Below are positions 44,601-54,957 of a DNA stretch of 64,000 nucleotides, piece by piece. Each line of letters opens with the position of its first letter. The stretch's first letter is position 1. The position numbers were made by a program, and so were the translations under genes. The notes beneath the pieces are model-generated. The model did no database searches and had not been told where the DNA came from. It saw nothing but the letters and a program-made list of their open reading frames with translations. This DNA comes from Rhypophila decipiens (Eukaryota > Ascomycota > Sordariomycetes > Sordariales > Naviculisporaceae), in the NCBI GenBank assembly GCA_033297075.1, contig MU858051.1:186001-250000 (forward strand). The letters run 5' to 3'.

Positions 44601-45290
44601 ACACCATATTTCTCAAAGAGACCCAGCTTCTCCATTTGAACACCAAGGTTAAGAGCGGTCTGACCACCGAAGGAGAGGAAGATGCCGTCAGGCTTCTCGC
44701 GCTTGATAACATGCTCGACATACTCGACGGTGACGGGGAGGTAGTAGACCTCGTCGGCGAGAACGTGACTGGTCTGGATCGTCGCAATATTGGGGTTGAT
44801 GAGGACAGAGGCCACTCCAGCCTCCTTGAGGGCCTTGAGAGCTTGCGATCCTGTGTTGGGATGCGGTTGTCAGTTCATAGATCCATGGGGTCCGACCTCT
44901 TTGTTGACTTATGACTCAATCCGTTCACCGCCTTGGGAGATGACGAGACATACCAGAGTAGTCGAACTCTCCAGCCTGACCGATTGCAAGACCACCAGAT
45001 CCAATGACGAGGACCTTCTTGACGTCCACAAACTCCCTAGGTTTTATGACACCGCTGGAGAGGTAGGCCTTCGGGTCAGGGGCCGGTTGCGTTGCGCCAG
45101 CGCTCGACCGGGCAGCAGAAAGAGAAAACAGACGCTTCTGAATAGCAGACTGGACTGGTTTTTGGATTTGAGCGGTGATTTGAGGGGTTCCAGCAGCCAA
45201 AGTCTTCAATTGAGAAGCCTGGACGGGGACTCGTCGACCATGTCGGAGGAGTGCAGGAGCCCTTCCTGCCTTGTGCATGGTCGACAACAT
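41624..45290 (-). CDS. arg-3: Arginine-specific carbamoyl-phosphate synthase, large subunit, mitochondrial (1167 aa)
   Basis: Three exons in transcription order: 45290-44954, 44850-41792 and 41731-41624. The first about 55-60 residues are rich in Arg, Ala, Ser and Gln with few acidic residues, typical of a mitochondrial presequence. CarB homology begins at about residue 90 ([20 protein letters not shown]). The two duplicated ATP-grasp halves are complete, with [20 protein letters not shown] in the first and [19 protein letters not shown] in the second; a C-terminal MGS-like regulatory domain runs to the end. It is a stand-alone large subunit, not a CAD fusion, so it is the arginine-pathway enzyme (yeast Cpa2, Neurospora arg-3). 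It makes carbamoyl phosphate from bicarbonate, ATP and glutamine-derived ammonia with the small subunit, which is not in this window. Upstream motifs suggest general amino-acid and nitrogen control. Confidence 0.95.
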
Positions 45291-47504
45291 TGTCGGTATA
45301 CTTTTTTTAAAGTTTCCCCGGGAAAGAAGCAGTTGAGGATTCGTTCTGGCGGTGACTGAGATGGTCCGAGTCGACTATTTTGTCTTGCAACACTCCAATC
45401 CCTCGTCTCAGTTGCCAATTGACAATGTTATGGAGTCACCCGCCCTGTCGTCTGTTTGAGTCAATATGCTTTTTTTTCCTCTGGTCGTGGAGAGGAAATT
45501 CGTTCCTAGGATGGATCGAATTGTCGGATCGAAAGTAGATCGGCCGGTGGGGAACTGATAAGCGATAAGGCCAATGAGTGACTCTTTTTTATCCCAACAA
45601 AGTGGCTCTGGGCGAGACCCCCAGGACGGTCAAATGAAAATTTTCCAAAATTTTTGAATCATCGCGTGCCATCTCGTCCCTGGTCCGACAACGGAAGTGG
45701 GGGACCCCAGCAACTTGTTCTGGATCGTGTTGGTCTTGTGTGATTTCCTCTTTACGATGAGCGAATTCAATTGCTCGATGGCGGACCAATATCGCAATCT
45801 GATGTTTCCCATCAACGGGCTGGGCCGTTTTACCATTCAAACTAAGGTAAACTTCCCCTGGACCCCAGTTAATCAAGAAATACCGACCTACCTAATACGG
45901 AGAGCTCTCAGCATGGGTTTCCACTTCTTGGCTGGATAAGACCTGTCACAGTTCACCAAAGGCAATCCACCGCCTGTCAAAATGCACGCCAGTATGAATG
46001 CTTGTCCGTGAAAACTCGCTATTCAGAAGTATGAGCTAGACTGGGAGGTGTTGTTCTTCTCTCGTCTTGGTGTCTCCTGGAGCTTTGAGATTTCCATGGG
46101 GAGCTCCCGATTCCCAGCTACCCCACCATCTGTCTGCCCCTCAGCACCTCAGACAGACATTTAAATTCTACAACATCCCATTGGTCAATGCCTCTGGTCC
46201 TCCCACACTCACTGTCTCTTCAAAAATCTCAGTTCCGTCTTATGACTGGAAAATCTAGACTGCATATGTGAAGAAATGAAAATCATAAGTGAAAAGAGGA
46301 GTAGTCTGAAGGGACAGCCAGTGATATATGAACAAGGGATGATACGACATGCAGGGTTTTAGGAGGCAGATCCAATCCGGAAGGATGTCAATTCTTTCGT
46401 GATGGTAAGATAGTTTGGAATAGCAGTCGGTTGTGCTCACTGTTAAACCATTTAGAGGATGACATCTTCAATATAGGATGATGAACTTTGGTACCCATTA
46501 CAACGCTGACCTAGATGGTTCGTAGTGCCACTAAAGGCAGTGAGTTGATGACTTCTGCCATAGATAGGAGATGGATCAATTCACAGGGCCATGCTATATA
46601 GCTCTAATGTCTGTGAGCAGTTCCCCTTAACCTCGTCCAACGAGTTGGGTGTTAATACACCGTGGACTTCAATGTCGTAACGGTGCACTCTTGATAGACC
46701 CTAAAAGTCTTGTTATCATTAAATTATACACCAAAGGGAATTTTCAAATATGACGGTGTTATTCTGACATCCAATTACCTGCATCTGGTGACCTTCAGAA
46801 GCAGGTAGTCAATGATATAAAAACGGTCATGATTTGGTATAAGTTCACCTCCTTGTTATGTACCCCTTTTCGGTTGCTCTCTAAATTTTGTATCCCTGGT
46901 ACTCCGTACGAAAAGACTTTCTCCGCCGGTTCCAAGACTTGTTTGGCCTTGATCAATAATAAATGGAAGAACCCCATGCCTCCGTGTGAAATGATTTCAA
47001 TTTCTCTCTTAATGCAAACATTCATCTTGAGGTATCGTCTCGGACTCGACTGAACGCTGAAGGCAAGACCCCTGATTTTCTAGTGGTACGGATACTGGGC
47101 TTGCCTGCAGCCTGCCTGTGTTGGAGTTTGTGCGACATGGGGCGTCATTGCCCAGCCTGGCAGTTCCAGCAGTGTTGACTGGGCGCCACAACCACCAAAG
47201 CGCACCCGCCACGACTTGCCGCAGCGTCTCTACCTATCCAATCCCGCGCAACCTTATCATGATGGGCCGAGCTCTGCATTCGATCCAACACGAGGGCATC
47301 ACCCAAACACAGCATTACGCGCTTACGACCGCACAGCCATCCATGCTTATCAGTCATCTGTCACTGTATCGGAATGCGTGGAACCTCCAAAATATAACAG
47401 AAGCCTCGGAGTAGCTATGTGAGACTGCAGGCTGACGTTCTTGGGACTTTCCAACCATTCCTTCAAGAATCTCGCCCGCCGCTCCCACCTAACCTCGGCG
47501 AGCT
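45291..47504. other. Long intergenic region between arg-3 and the Dsc4-like gene
   Basis: 2.2 kb. The left 300 bp is the arg-3 control region. The middle (about 46250-47050) is visibly AT-rich compared with the flanks and has no usable frame. It may be decayed repeat sequence, but no terminal repeats or transposase remnants are visible. Confidence 0.45.
45433..45584. promoter_or_regulatory. Composite amino-acid and nitrogen control region upstream of arg-3
   Basis: Within 300 bp of the start codon at 45290 are three Gcn4/CPC1-type cores: GAGTCA at 45433-45438, the palindromic TGAGTCA at 45457-45463, and TGACTC at 45579-45584. Two GATAAG sites, one base apart, lie at 45557-45562 and 45564-45569, followed by CCAAT at 45571-45575. 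Gcn4/CPC1 factors bind TGA(C/G)TCA and half-sites; AreA/NIT2 GATA factors favour paired GATA sites. Function is inferred. Confidence 0.6.
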
Positions 47505-48680
47505 ATGAACGATGATTCTGCCCCTAGCTCCGCGGCCCGCCAACCTCAACATTCCGACCATGTCGTCGACGAAAGTCTCTCGGAGAATAATAGGAGCGCC
47601 ACCAGTCATGGCGATGCCGAAGCAGGGTTCTCGACAGCCGCAGAGGTAGCATCCGAAGAGACGTCATCACAGACAAGACGGTCACGGCGGGCGCGGCGGC
47701 AACGCAAGAAACATAAGGAGGGTCTCGCCAAGAAATTGGAGTTCTTGATACATCTTCACAAGAGCCTGGACATGCTTGTGTTCGCCTACCTGTGTACTAT
47801 ATACTATATGGAGTGAGTTCCTCTCCAAGCCGACTTTTGCACCGAACTCGCTCCTAACCACCGTGTGCGCAGATGTTCAGCAACCTTCCTTCTAATCCGA
47901 CTTTTGCCGCACTACATGCTCCTCTCTCACAAGGATGTTAACATCCACCTGCGAACTCACCGCCCATACGTCGTCGCCGTTCTTCTTCCGAACATATTAT
48001 GTATGCTATCGCACATGTTATTATCCCTCCCGGAAGCCGGCGAAATAACCAGGGGGTACCTACACGGAGGCTCGATCATAGATTTTGTCGGCCAGCGACC
48101 CGTGACATGGAGATCGGGGCTATTATACTTTGATGCTGTGCTTCTGGGCTTACAGAGCGTCATGCTGGCGGTTCATCTGGAAAAAGAGAGGATCCGTAAC
48201 GCAATCTCACCTTTGCCGCGAGCTCTGATCGAGCAAGCAGCGGTTGCTAGAGCCGGCGGTGCTGCTACGACGGCAGTGGAAGAAACAGCCATCACAGAAG
48301 GCGCAGACACCACACAGGACCACGATGCCGAAGAGCGCGGGGTTCTTAGAGACGAGCATGCGCCGCCGGCGGATGAAGATGAGGATTCCAACGAAACACA
48401 GCCGCTCACGGGAGCAGGAGGAGACGATAATAATGCTCAGCGACAGGACGAGCGAATAGGAATCGGCCAGTCCCAGCTCAGGGGTAACGCGGACTTGGTC
48501 GATGTCTTGGCATCTGGCAATGGCGTCTTGGGGACCTTCCATGTTGTCCACGCCATGCGGACAGCCGGGAACAATTCAGACGATACTATAGGATTTTGGC
48601 GGGAATATGCTGCCGCTCTGACGGGCGCGATGGCTGCCGATAGGAGGGCTAGACTCGCGTCTCTGCGAGGGCCAACATAA
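47505..48680 (+). CDS. DUF1746 membrane protein, Dsc E3 ligase subunit 4-like (371 aa)
   Basis: Two exons: 47505-47812 and 47873-48680, with donor GTGAGT and acceptor GCGCAG. A polar N-terminus (1-60) is followed by a basic stretch (RRSRRARRQRKKHKEG). Hydrophobic segments then start LDMLVFAYLCTIYYMECSAT and continue through LLIRLLPHYMLL, PYVVAVLLPNILCMLSHMLL and SGLLYFDAVLLGLQSVMLAV. The C-terminal half is acidic and disordered, ending in a short amphipathic segment. This is the fungal DUF1746 arrangement, to which the Dsc4 subunit of the Golgi Dsc ubiquitin ligase belongs to my knowledge. That complex drives SREBP cleavage and membrane-protein degradation. The family call is moderate and the specific role is inference. 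Confidence 0.7.
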
Positions 48681-48871
48681 CATGTATCGACGCTTGATTG
48701 ATACCATTCCAGCTGGCTGGTTTGGACCAGCGCGGGCTGTTGCCTAGTTGACAGAGCAACTGGAGAAGCAAGCGTAATTATAGATATACAGCTGCGAAAA
48801 CAGATGCTTCCAGGGGTATATTTAGTGACTTTTAGCAGCTGTTTTAACAGAGAAGAGAAACAACAAAGTAT

Positions 48872-50101
48872 TCATGCTACCTTTCTTCCCACATTTCCAA
48901 CACCTGTACCCTTGACGGATATTATGAAATCCCCAGTCTCATCGGCTTCATCGTCAACCTCTCGTATACCCCAACTGCTGGCGCCAAACGTCTTGAGATC
49001 CCGCGCCAGTTTTATAGTCTCCTCCCTGCCCAGGACTTCCCTCCCCAGTCTTAATCTACCGACATCTTCCGAGCCCATAGCCATCAACGTCAGCACAGTA
49101 GATGCCGACGCCGCACTCACACAACCCCCCTGGGCAATAACCTCCAACAGCTGATAAGCACACTGCGTCCCAATATCCTCGGGTACAACCATACCCCCCG
49201 GCGGAGCCACAACATCAGCAGCGTACAACACTCCATCCGCGCTAGACTCGGCAACAAGACTAAGTCCAAACCCGATACCGATCTTTTTCTTGCCACCAGT
49301 CTTGGTATCACCCACCAACGGGGCAGGGTCATACTGCGCCGCGACATGGACATCCGAGACGAGCGGGTTCAGCACCCCCCTCGCGGCCGAGATCATTCTT
49401 GCGTTATGGCTCGCCGAGACACCGGTACAATACGCCACTCCACGAATGCGCCGTATCCTGCCTGGCCGTCGGTTGAGATGTAACGTCTTGGGGAGACGGA
49501 CCTGACTTGCGAATCGCATCTCGACAACACCACCACCGCCCACTCCGTGCGGTCCTGGGCAGGAGCGGGATAAAACTCGGAGTTCGATTCTCGCGGGCGG
49601 GATACCGAAGAGGCCGTATAAAGGCAGGACAGCTGTGCGGAAGGTGTCTACTGATATGTCGCCTGTGCCGTGGGTTGCAGACGTGATCACGCCTGGACCA
49701 GAAAACCGCACATTCATGTGGGCTTTTGAGAAGGGCGCCAACAAGGCGAGAGGAATGAGGAAGTAGCTGATTCCCCGCGTGTTTCTTTCTTCGATCGTGT
49801 GTTCGATGACATCCCCCGCCGCGGAGGCGTTCACGCCGGGGACGGTTCCTGTTATCAGGCCCGGTTGGTAGGCCAATCTTGTGCTCGTCCGGGAGAGGTC
49901 GAACAAGCTACCGTTTGTGACGGACTCGAGGAGCCGGATAAACGAGACCTCGTGCGGCGCGAGGCCGGTGTGGGTGGAGGAGATGTTGCTGCGGATTTCG
50001 TCGATGATGATTGGTTTGCCGGTTAGAGTGGATAGGACCAGGCGCTGTGTGAACCCTCTGTGGCCTTTGAATCGCAGGAATTGCGTCTTTTGGTCTGCCA
50101 T
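48872..50101 (-). CDS. rcl1: RCL1, RNA 3'-phosphate cyclase-like ribosome biogenesis protein (409 aa)
   Basis: Single exon. It aligns in order with yeast Rcl1 over the full length: FLRFKGHRGFTQRLVLSTLT, GKPIIIDEIRSN, APHEVSFIRLLESVTNGSLF, PLALLAPFSKAHMNVRFSG, GVAYCTGVSASHNARMISAA, and the ending VKGTGVGNVGRKVA. It has the Rcl1-type end rather than that of true RtcA cyclases, which carry a catalytic histidine that Rcl1 proteins lack. Rcl1 acts with the GTPase Bms1 in the small-subunit processome and is needed for early 18S rRNA cleavages in the nucleolus. A Gly-rich loop (GPHGVGGGGVVEMRF) is slightly longer than in yeast. It is head to head with the PPR gene, 432 bp apart. Confidence 0.93.
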   Translation of the reverse strand: MADQKTQFLRFKGHRGFTQRLVLSTLTGKPIIIDEIRSNISSTHTGLAPHEVSFIRLLESVTNGSLFDLSRTSTRLAYQPGLITGTVPGVNASAAGDVIEHTIEERNTRGISYFLIPLALLAPFSKAHMNVRFSGPGVITSATHGTGDISVDTFRTAVLPLYGLFGIPPARIELRVLSRSCPGPHGVGGGGVVEMRFASQVRLPKTLHLNRRPGRIRRIRGVAYCTGVSASHNARMISAARGVLNPLVSDVHVAAQYDPAPLVGDTKTGGKKKIGIGFGLSLVAESSADGVLYAADVVAPPGGMVVPEDIGTQCAYQLLEVIAQGGCVSAASASTVLTLMAMGSEDVGRLRLGREVLGREETIKLARDLKTFGASSWGIREVDDEADETGDFIISVKGTGVGNVGRKVA

Positions 50102-50533
50102 TTTGGCGGGTTGTGTACTTTTGCGACAAAACCGATGTGTTGGTTGTTGTGATCTGTTTAGTTTTGCGCTGCTCGATTGTGAATGTCGAACCTGCAGGGT
50201 GGGTTGGATTGGAATTTTTAGAGGGTCTTGGATAATTCTGCCAGGCGGTATAGGGCTTGGCGGTGCTTATCGGTAGGGGTCTCGCGCTGATAAGGGGAAA
50301 AGTTGCTGGAATTATAGGGGGGTTCTGATGGAAGCTGTCTCCCGTGCAAACGTGCAGCGTAATGTCATTAGACGAAAGAGTATCTGCCAATCTCACCAAC
50401 AAACTTCTATCTTGTTCATATTAGCACTTGCGCTTCGTTTCCTCTGTTCTGCTTTTGCATGGCTCCGGCATGTAATCGAATACACTAACTAGATCTTTAC
50501 ACCCTCTTTTCCTTCACTTTTCGTCTTCTTTCC
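50102..50533. other. Bidirectional promoter region, RCL1 and the PPR gene
   Basis: 432 bp between divergent start codons. The stretch before the PPR gene is C/T-rich. Nothing coding is supported. Confidence 0.5.
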
Positions 50534-53122
50534 ATGCCTCCTCGCGCCCCCTTTTCCCTCGATCTCAGTCGAACCAGCTATGTCTGCCAGTCATGCGTCG
50601 CAAGTCTCATAGGCCCCAGTCCGCAGTTATGGCTAACGCGATCCGCCTCCACCGTCTCACGTCGAGGTGCGCGGCCACTGGGACGACCTCCAGTACGAGG
50701 ACCGAGGCCGTCGAGGGGCACGAGGACTGTCCGGCCGAGCCCGGCTGCTGCTCCTCGACCTAGCACTCGCGCTGGAAACGCAGACTTTCAAACAGAATTA
50801 TTAGAGACTCTGGCAGCAAGCACCCAAAAGGATGCGATCCCAACGACCCTAACCGAAGTCGATTCCACTGCCACGGATACGGACCCCGACATCCGCTTTT
50901 TCGATGCAGATGAAAATGGCCAGATTCAGCAACTTAGAGATAGTAAAGAGTTTGGCAAAATCAGTGGCGGTCTCGATGCCGAGATAGAAAAGACAATCAA
51001 CAATCTGGAGGCGCAGATGGAGAACACGATCGAGCTGCTGAATCGCATGGAGGAGGAAGGAGATCCGGACAAGGCGGAAGAGCTGCGGAAACAATTCAAG
51101 AAGACGTTGCGGGACCAATATAAAGGCAGGCTGGGCCTAGAGGCGGAGGACTACAAGGCCTTGCGGATACGGGGGTTCAGTTCGCGGCAGAAGAACATCG
51201 CCGCGCTCAACAAGTTTTTGGCCCGAGAGAGCCTGGTGATAGGTGGCGAACCGAAGCGCAAAGACTTGCAAGAGTGCTGGAAAGCATACTCACTCGCTCG
51301 GAAGACCCTATCCTCTTCTTGGGATTGTGTGCCCAAGGAGGTTTGGGATTTCCTGTGGACGGTGATATCCTGGAAAGGGCCTGATAATCCCAACCGTATG
51401 AGCCACATTTATCAGTTTACCAAGGACATGACGGCTGCCGGTATTCCACTTCGGGCCTCGCAGCAGCTTCTCGCGATCGAGGCCATGTTTATAGAAGGCT
51501 GGGAAGACGAGGCTATTGACGCCTGGAAGAAGGCCGTCGTAACGCTTGGGGCAAAGCCCGAGTCGTTTGTCGGCTATTGGGAACTTGGAGCTAGGATGCT
51601 GTGCATTCGTGGCGATAGCGATCGTGCGCACAGAGCCGTCGATACTCTGCTTGATTCCGAGCATGAGGTTGACCCACGTATTCTTTTGCCTCTGATCCGG
51701 GCGTATTCCAAAAACGACGCAACCCAGCCGCTCGCATGGCAGTCTTACCAACGACTGAGGGAGCTCCTGAACTCGGAGATGCAGATTGAAGACTACGACG
51801 ACATCATTGCGTCCTTCCTTGCTGAGGGCTGCGTTGAAGACGCGCTACAGGTATTTGTCGACATGATGTTCTCGAATGTCATCAACATCCGGGGGAAGAG
51901 CACACTTCCGCTGTCTGTCGGAAACCATTTCTTCATCGGGAAATGGCTAAAGAGATTAATAGGAGCAGGAGATCTGGACGGCGCATACAAGGTGGTGGCA
52001 TTTCTCCGCGAAAAAGGCGTGGTCCCCTCGCCCATTCAACTCAACGGTCTCATAGGGGCCTGGCTACGGTCAGGCACTACCGAGAACCTGGACAAGGCGG
52101 AGAGAGTAGCATGGGACATGATTCGCTCTCGGATCACTTATGTCCAGCTACGACGACGTGGACAGCTGCTGCACGGCCCCAACTTCAAGTTCTACGATCC
52201 GGTCAAGGACGCTGATCTCCATGTTGCCGACGGGGCCATCAAGATGGGGACCCGGGCCTCGCTCGAGACATTTGCCATCCTAGCCGAGAACTACTCGACC
52301 CGTCGACTTCACGGCAAGGTCGAACAGCTACTACAATTCCTGAAGGAATCCGAGCTCGGCACGACAAGCTTCATCATGAACCAGGTGATCAAATCCTACA
52401 CGCGCGACAACAACGCGGCAAGGGCAGTCGAGGTCTACCACGAAATGACAGGCAAAGGAAATGTCCGCCCGGATTCGCATACCTTCCTGACGCTCTTTGA
52501 CTCTCTCGCCGTCAACAGGGTCATCACCATCGACGAGTACGTCATGGACGAGGACCTGCCCCTGGCGAGGCAGTTCTTCAGGGACATGGTCGATGCCGAG
52601 TGGAAGTTCGAATCGCTCGACACTTACCATTTCATGCCGCGGCATATCCTATTCTCGATGCTCAAGACCAAGGACTACACGGGCATGATCGTGGCGGCCC
52701 GGGCTATGCGGGCCTTGTTCGATTTCATTCCCCAGGAGGCGCTGCTGGTCGAGCTCTGCACGGGAACGCCCAAGCTACGCGTCATGACGGATGCGAACCT
52801 CGAGATTATCATGGAAGGCACGCGCACCGTGGCCGGTCTGATTGATCGCTATAGAAAGCAGATGACATGGTCTGGGGTGGACATGAGTTCGCCGACGACG
52901 GACCAGAGAGCGGAAGAGCTCTCGGTTGTGCTGGAAAGGCTGGTCATGGTCAAGGCGGATGCGAAGGATGCTGATCCGCGGGATGTTGAGCCTTTGCTGG
53001 AGGAGGCTGCTAGGGAGATGGGCGTGTATGATATTATTTTTGAGAGGGACGAGGAGAGGGTTGAGAGGAAGAGGAAGATTTTTGGACATCATGTTTATAG
53101 GGCTGAGGAAGAGTCCAAATGA
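50534..53122 (+). CDS. Mitochondrial pentatricopeptide-repeat protein (862 aa)
   Basis: Single exon. The first about 85 residues are rich in Arg, Pro, Ser and Ala with almost no acidic residues, fitting a mitochondrial presequence. A predicted coiled segment (about 135-185, IEKTINNLEAQMENTIELLN) follows. From about 255 to 760 there are repeated helix-turn-helix units of the PPR kind, such as GCVEDALQVFVDMMFSNVIN, GDLDGAYKVVAFLREKGVVP and NAARAVEVYHEMTGKGNVRP. The C-terminus is helical and charged. Fungal proteins of this size and layout act in mitochondrial RNA stability or translation; Neurospora CYA-5, needed for Cox1 expression, is the comparison I would test first. The exact RNA target cannot be told from sequence. 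Confidence 0.85.
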   Translation: MPPRAPFSLDLSRTSYVCQSCVASLIGPSPQLWLTRSASTVSRRGARPLGRPPVRGPRPSRGTRTVRPSPAAAPRPSTRAGNADFQTELLETLAASTQKDAIPTTLTEVDSTATDTDPDIRFFDADENGQIQQLRDSKEFGKISGGLDAEIEKTINNLEAQMENTIELLNRMEEEGDPDKAEELRKQFKKTLRDQYKGRLGLEAEDYKALRIRGFSSRQKNIAALNKFLARESLVIGGEPKRKDLQECWKAYSLARKTLSSSWDCVPKEVWDFLWTVISWKGPDNPNRMSHIYQFTKDMTAAGIPLRASQQLLAIEAMFIEGWEDEAIDAWKKAVVTLGAKPESFVGYWELGARMLCIRGDSDRAHRAVDTLLDSEHEVDPRILLPLIRAYSKNDATQPLAWQSYQRLRELLNSEMQIEDYDDIIASFLAEGCVEDALQVFVDMMFSNVINIRGKSTLPLSVGNHFFIGKWLKRLIGAGDLDGAYKVVAFLREKGVVPSPIQLNGLIGAWLRSGTTENLDKAERVAWDMIRSRITYVQLRRRGQLLHGPNFKFYDPVKDADLHVADGAIKMGTRASLETFAILAENYSTRRLHGKVEQLLQFLKESELGTTSFIMNQVIKSYTRDNNAARAVEVYHEMTGKGNVRPDSHTFLTLFDSLAVNRVITIDEYVMDEDLPLARQFFRDMVDAEWKFESLDTYHFMPRHILFSMLKTKDYTGMIVAARAMRALFDFIPQEALLVELCTGTPKLRVMTDANLEIIMEGTRTVAGLIDRYRKQMTWSGVDMSSPTTDQRAEELSVVLERLVMVKADAKDADPRDVEPLLEEAAREMGVYDIIFERDEERVERKRKIFGHHVYRAEEESK

Positions 53123-53504
53123 GCCTGACCAGGTTGTAAGGATTTAGAGGTTATGTATTATATTGTACATGTTGTATTATAGGATGTCTACCTGATCATC
53201 GGGAATGTACAAACAACCAACATCAATGAGGAAGTATTGTACTGTTCCACTCGATATTACCAAGTCTGTTTCCTGGGGTCCGTTCCAAGTATTTGAGAAA
53301 TACAACAAGCTCACGTGTTCCATGGTGTTTAGTACTTTCGGCCATGGGGCATCGTTCACTTCGGTTTCTCTCAGATAAGACCAGTATGTGGCGTTTACCA
53401 ACGCCCATCTCCCCACCATCAACAAACCTTCTTCCGGACGTGAGAGGGTATATATACAACGTTAAGCATAGGGCTAGTAAGGAAAAGCCACGAAAAAGGC
53501 TATA
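53123..53504. other. Spacer between the PPR gene and the tRNA-like gene
   Basis: 382 bp, AT-rich. A plausible 3' flank of the PPR transcript lies on the left. No coding frame is supported. Confidence 0.45.
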
Positions 53505-53619
53505 GCCCCCGTAGCTCAGTGGTCAGAGCGCGGGACGCGTTGTTCTGTAGCTTTCCAACGGAGCAGCTTAGAAATTATCAACGCGCCCGAGGCCAGCGGT
53601 TCGAATACGCTCGGGGGCA
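53505..53619 (+). tRNA. tRNA-like gene with aberrant anticodon arm; isotype unresolved, possibly defective
   Basis: The acceptor stem is perfect (GCCCCCG pairs with CGGGGGC, discriminator A). The D arm is perfect (GCTC/GAGC), and the A-box-like TAGCTCAGTGG and B-box-like GGTTCGAATAC are present. T5 at 53623-53627 fits a pol III terminator. The T stem has one G-A mismatch next to the loop. Between the D arm and the variable loop lie about 60 nt instead of 17, so an intron of roughly 40 nt is likely. But the standard register gives G instead of U at position 33, and no anticodon reads cleanly. The inner helix CGCGTTG/CAACGCG is strong. It is either an unusual intron-containing tRNA or a pseudogene with an insertion. 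Confidence 0.6.
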
Positions 53620-53886
53620 GCCTTTTTGCTAGTTGGCTGACCAAACAAACCCTTACTTTGATACGGAAACCATTCGGAGTATTATCTCTAACAAATGTTA
53701 GATGATTTGTACCAAAATGAAACAAGATGACAAATACTAATCGTAGATGAGTCCCGTCATGCTTTCTCATGGCAAATTCCCCTTCATTTTCTCAAGACTA
53801 TATATGTATGCATAACCTTGATAGCTGGAGATTTCATCATACCCAGAACTGGCGCTCTTCCACATCTATACATGTCGTCGGTAGAC

Positions 53887-54957
53887 TCAGTCATGATCCT
53901 CCTCCGTCACACCAGGACAGCCCTCCATCGCCTCATCGGGGTACGTAAACTTGCACCAGAAGCAATACCGATGCCGTTCCCTCAGGTACATGACCACCTT
54001 GGCCAGTTTCTCGGCTGTGGGGAGGGCTTCAAACGCAGCTAGCTCCTCGTCTTCTTCATCAAGGTCATCTGCCGTGACGTAGATTGTCGATGCTCTGTCC
54101 TTCCCAAGTGCCATCTTGTCGTCGTCGTCTTGCTCGTCATCAACATAAACAGGTAACCGTGACGACAGAGGTCCAATACTGCTGCTGCTGCTGCTCTGCT
54201 CCAGGTCGTGTCTCATCCTCCGATCACGTTCTGCCTCCTCGCGGGCCCGGACCAGACCGCGGTAGACCACGGGCAGGGACTTGAGCGGGCGAGACGAGTT
54301 GGGCACCACTGCCTTCTTTTTCGCCGAGTCCGTTTCATCATCCCTCTTTTCCAACGACCCCATCTCCTCATCCATCTGCGCAGCAATCTTCTGCGCGCCC
54401 CTCAACTGCCCTTCCAACCTCGCCTCCTCCCTCTCAAGCCTAACCCGCTCACGATACCCAATCTCATCAACCTTGACCTTTTTCGCAGCCTCCCCCGCTT
54501 GCTCCGCCATCTCGCGTAACTTTCTCTTCCGCTCACTCTCAAGGCCAATCCCCTCCCGCCCATCCTTGACGTTGATCTTGATCGGCTCAGCCTTGGCGTC
54601 CTTGTTGGCTTTGCTCCCTAACGCTCCCCCGGTAAAGCCCATCTTGGCCATCATGGACAATCCCTTGTTCTTCTTGATGGCGTCGGGGTCTGTGCTCAGT
54701 AGTGACTTGGAGAGTGCGGCTTCCCGACGGGCTTCTTCCTCGGCTGCGATTTCAGCTTTGGATTTTACTCGTCCGCGGGCTTCTGCTTCGCGTCTTTCTC
54801 GCTGGCGCCGTTGGAGAGAGGTTTCTGGACGGCGGGTGGTGCTGGGGACGTCGTCGGTGAACGTCATTTTCATGTAGTCTTCTTCTTCTTCTTGGTCGTC
54901 GTTTGAAGTGGACTGGTTGACTGGTGGGGTTGTATCTTTTGTTTTGAATGGCTTCAT
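53887..54957 (-). CDS. G-patch protein, GPATCH11-like (356 aa)
   Basis: Single exon. The start is taken at the ATG at 54957 (MKPFKTKDTTPPVNQ); the frame extends upstream only through a TTG. An acidic segment is followed by a basic coiled-coil segment (LQRRQRERREAEARGRVKSK). The G-patch (about 97-145) reads GLSMMAKMGFTGGALGSK and continues to EPIKINVKDGREGIGLES. Further charged helices and a six-Ser run follow. The C-terminal DUF4187 motif RHRYCFWCKFTYPDEAMEGC holds a CxxC plus Cys pattern, ending PGVTEEDHD. G-patch followed by DUF4187 is the arrangement of human GPATCH11/CCDC75. G-patch proteins usually bind and activate DEAH-box RNA helicases; a nuclear RNA role is inferred. Confidence 0.88.
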   Translation of the reverse strand: MKPFKTKDTTPPVNQSTSNDDQEEEEDYMKMTFTDDVPSTTRRPETSLQRRQRERREAEARGRVKSKAEIAAEEEARREAALSKSLLSTDPDAIKKNKGLSMMAKMGFTGGALGSKANKDAKAEPIKINVKDGREGIGLESERKRKLREMAEQAGEAAKKVKVDEIGYRERVRLEREEARLEGQLRGAQKIAAQMDEEMGSLEKRDDETDSAKKKAVVPNSSRPLKSLPVVYRGLVRAREEAERDRRMRHDLEQSSSSSSIGPLSSRLPVYVDDEQDDDDKMALGKDRASTIYVTADDLDEEDEELAAFEALPTAEKLAKVVMYLRERHRYCFWCKFTYPDEAMEGCPGVTEEDHD

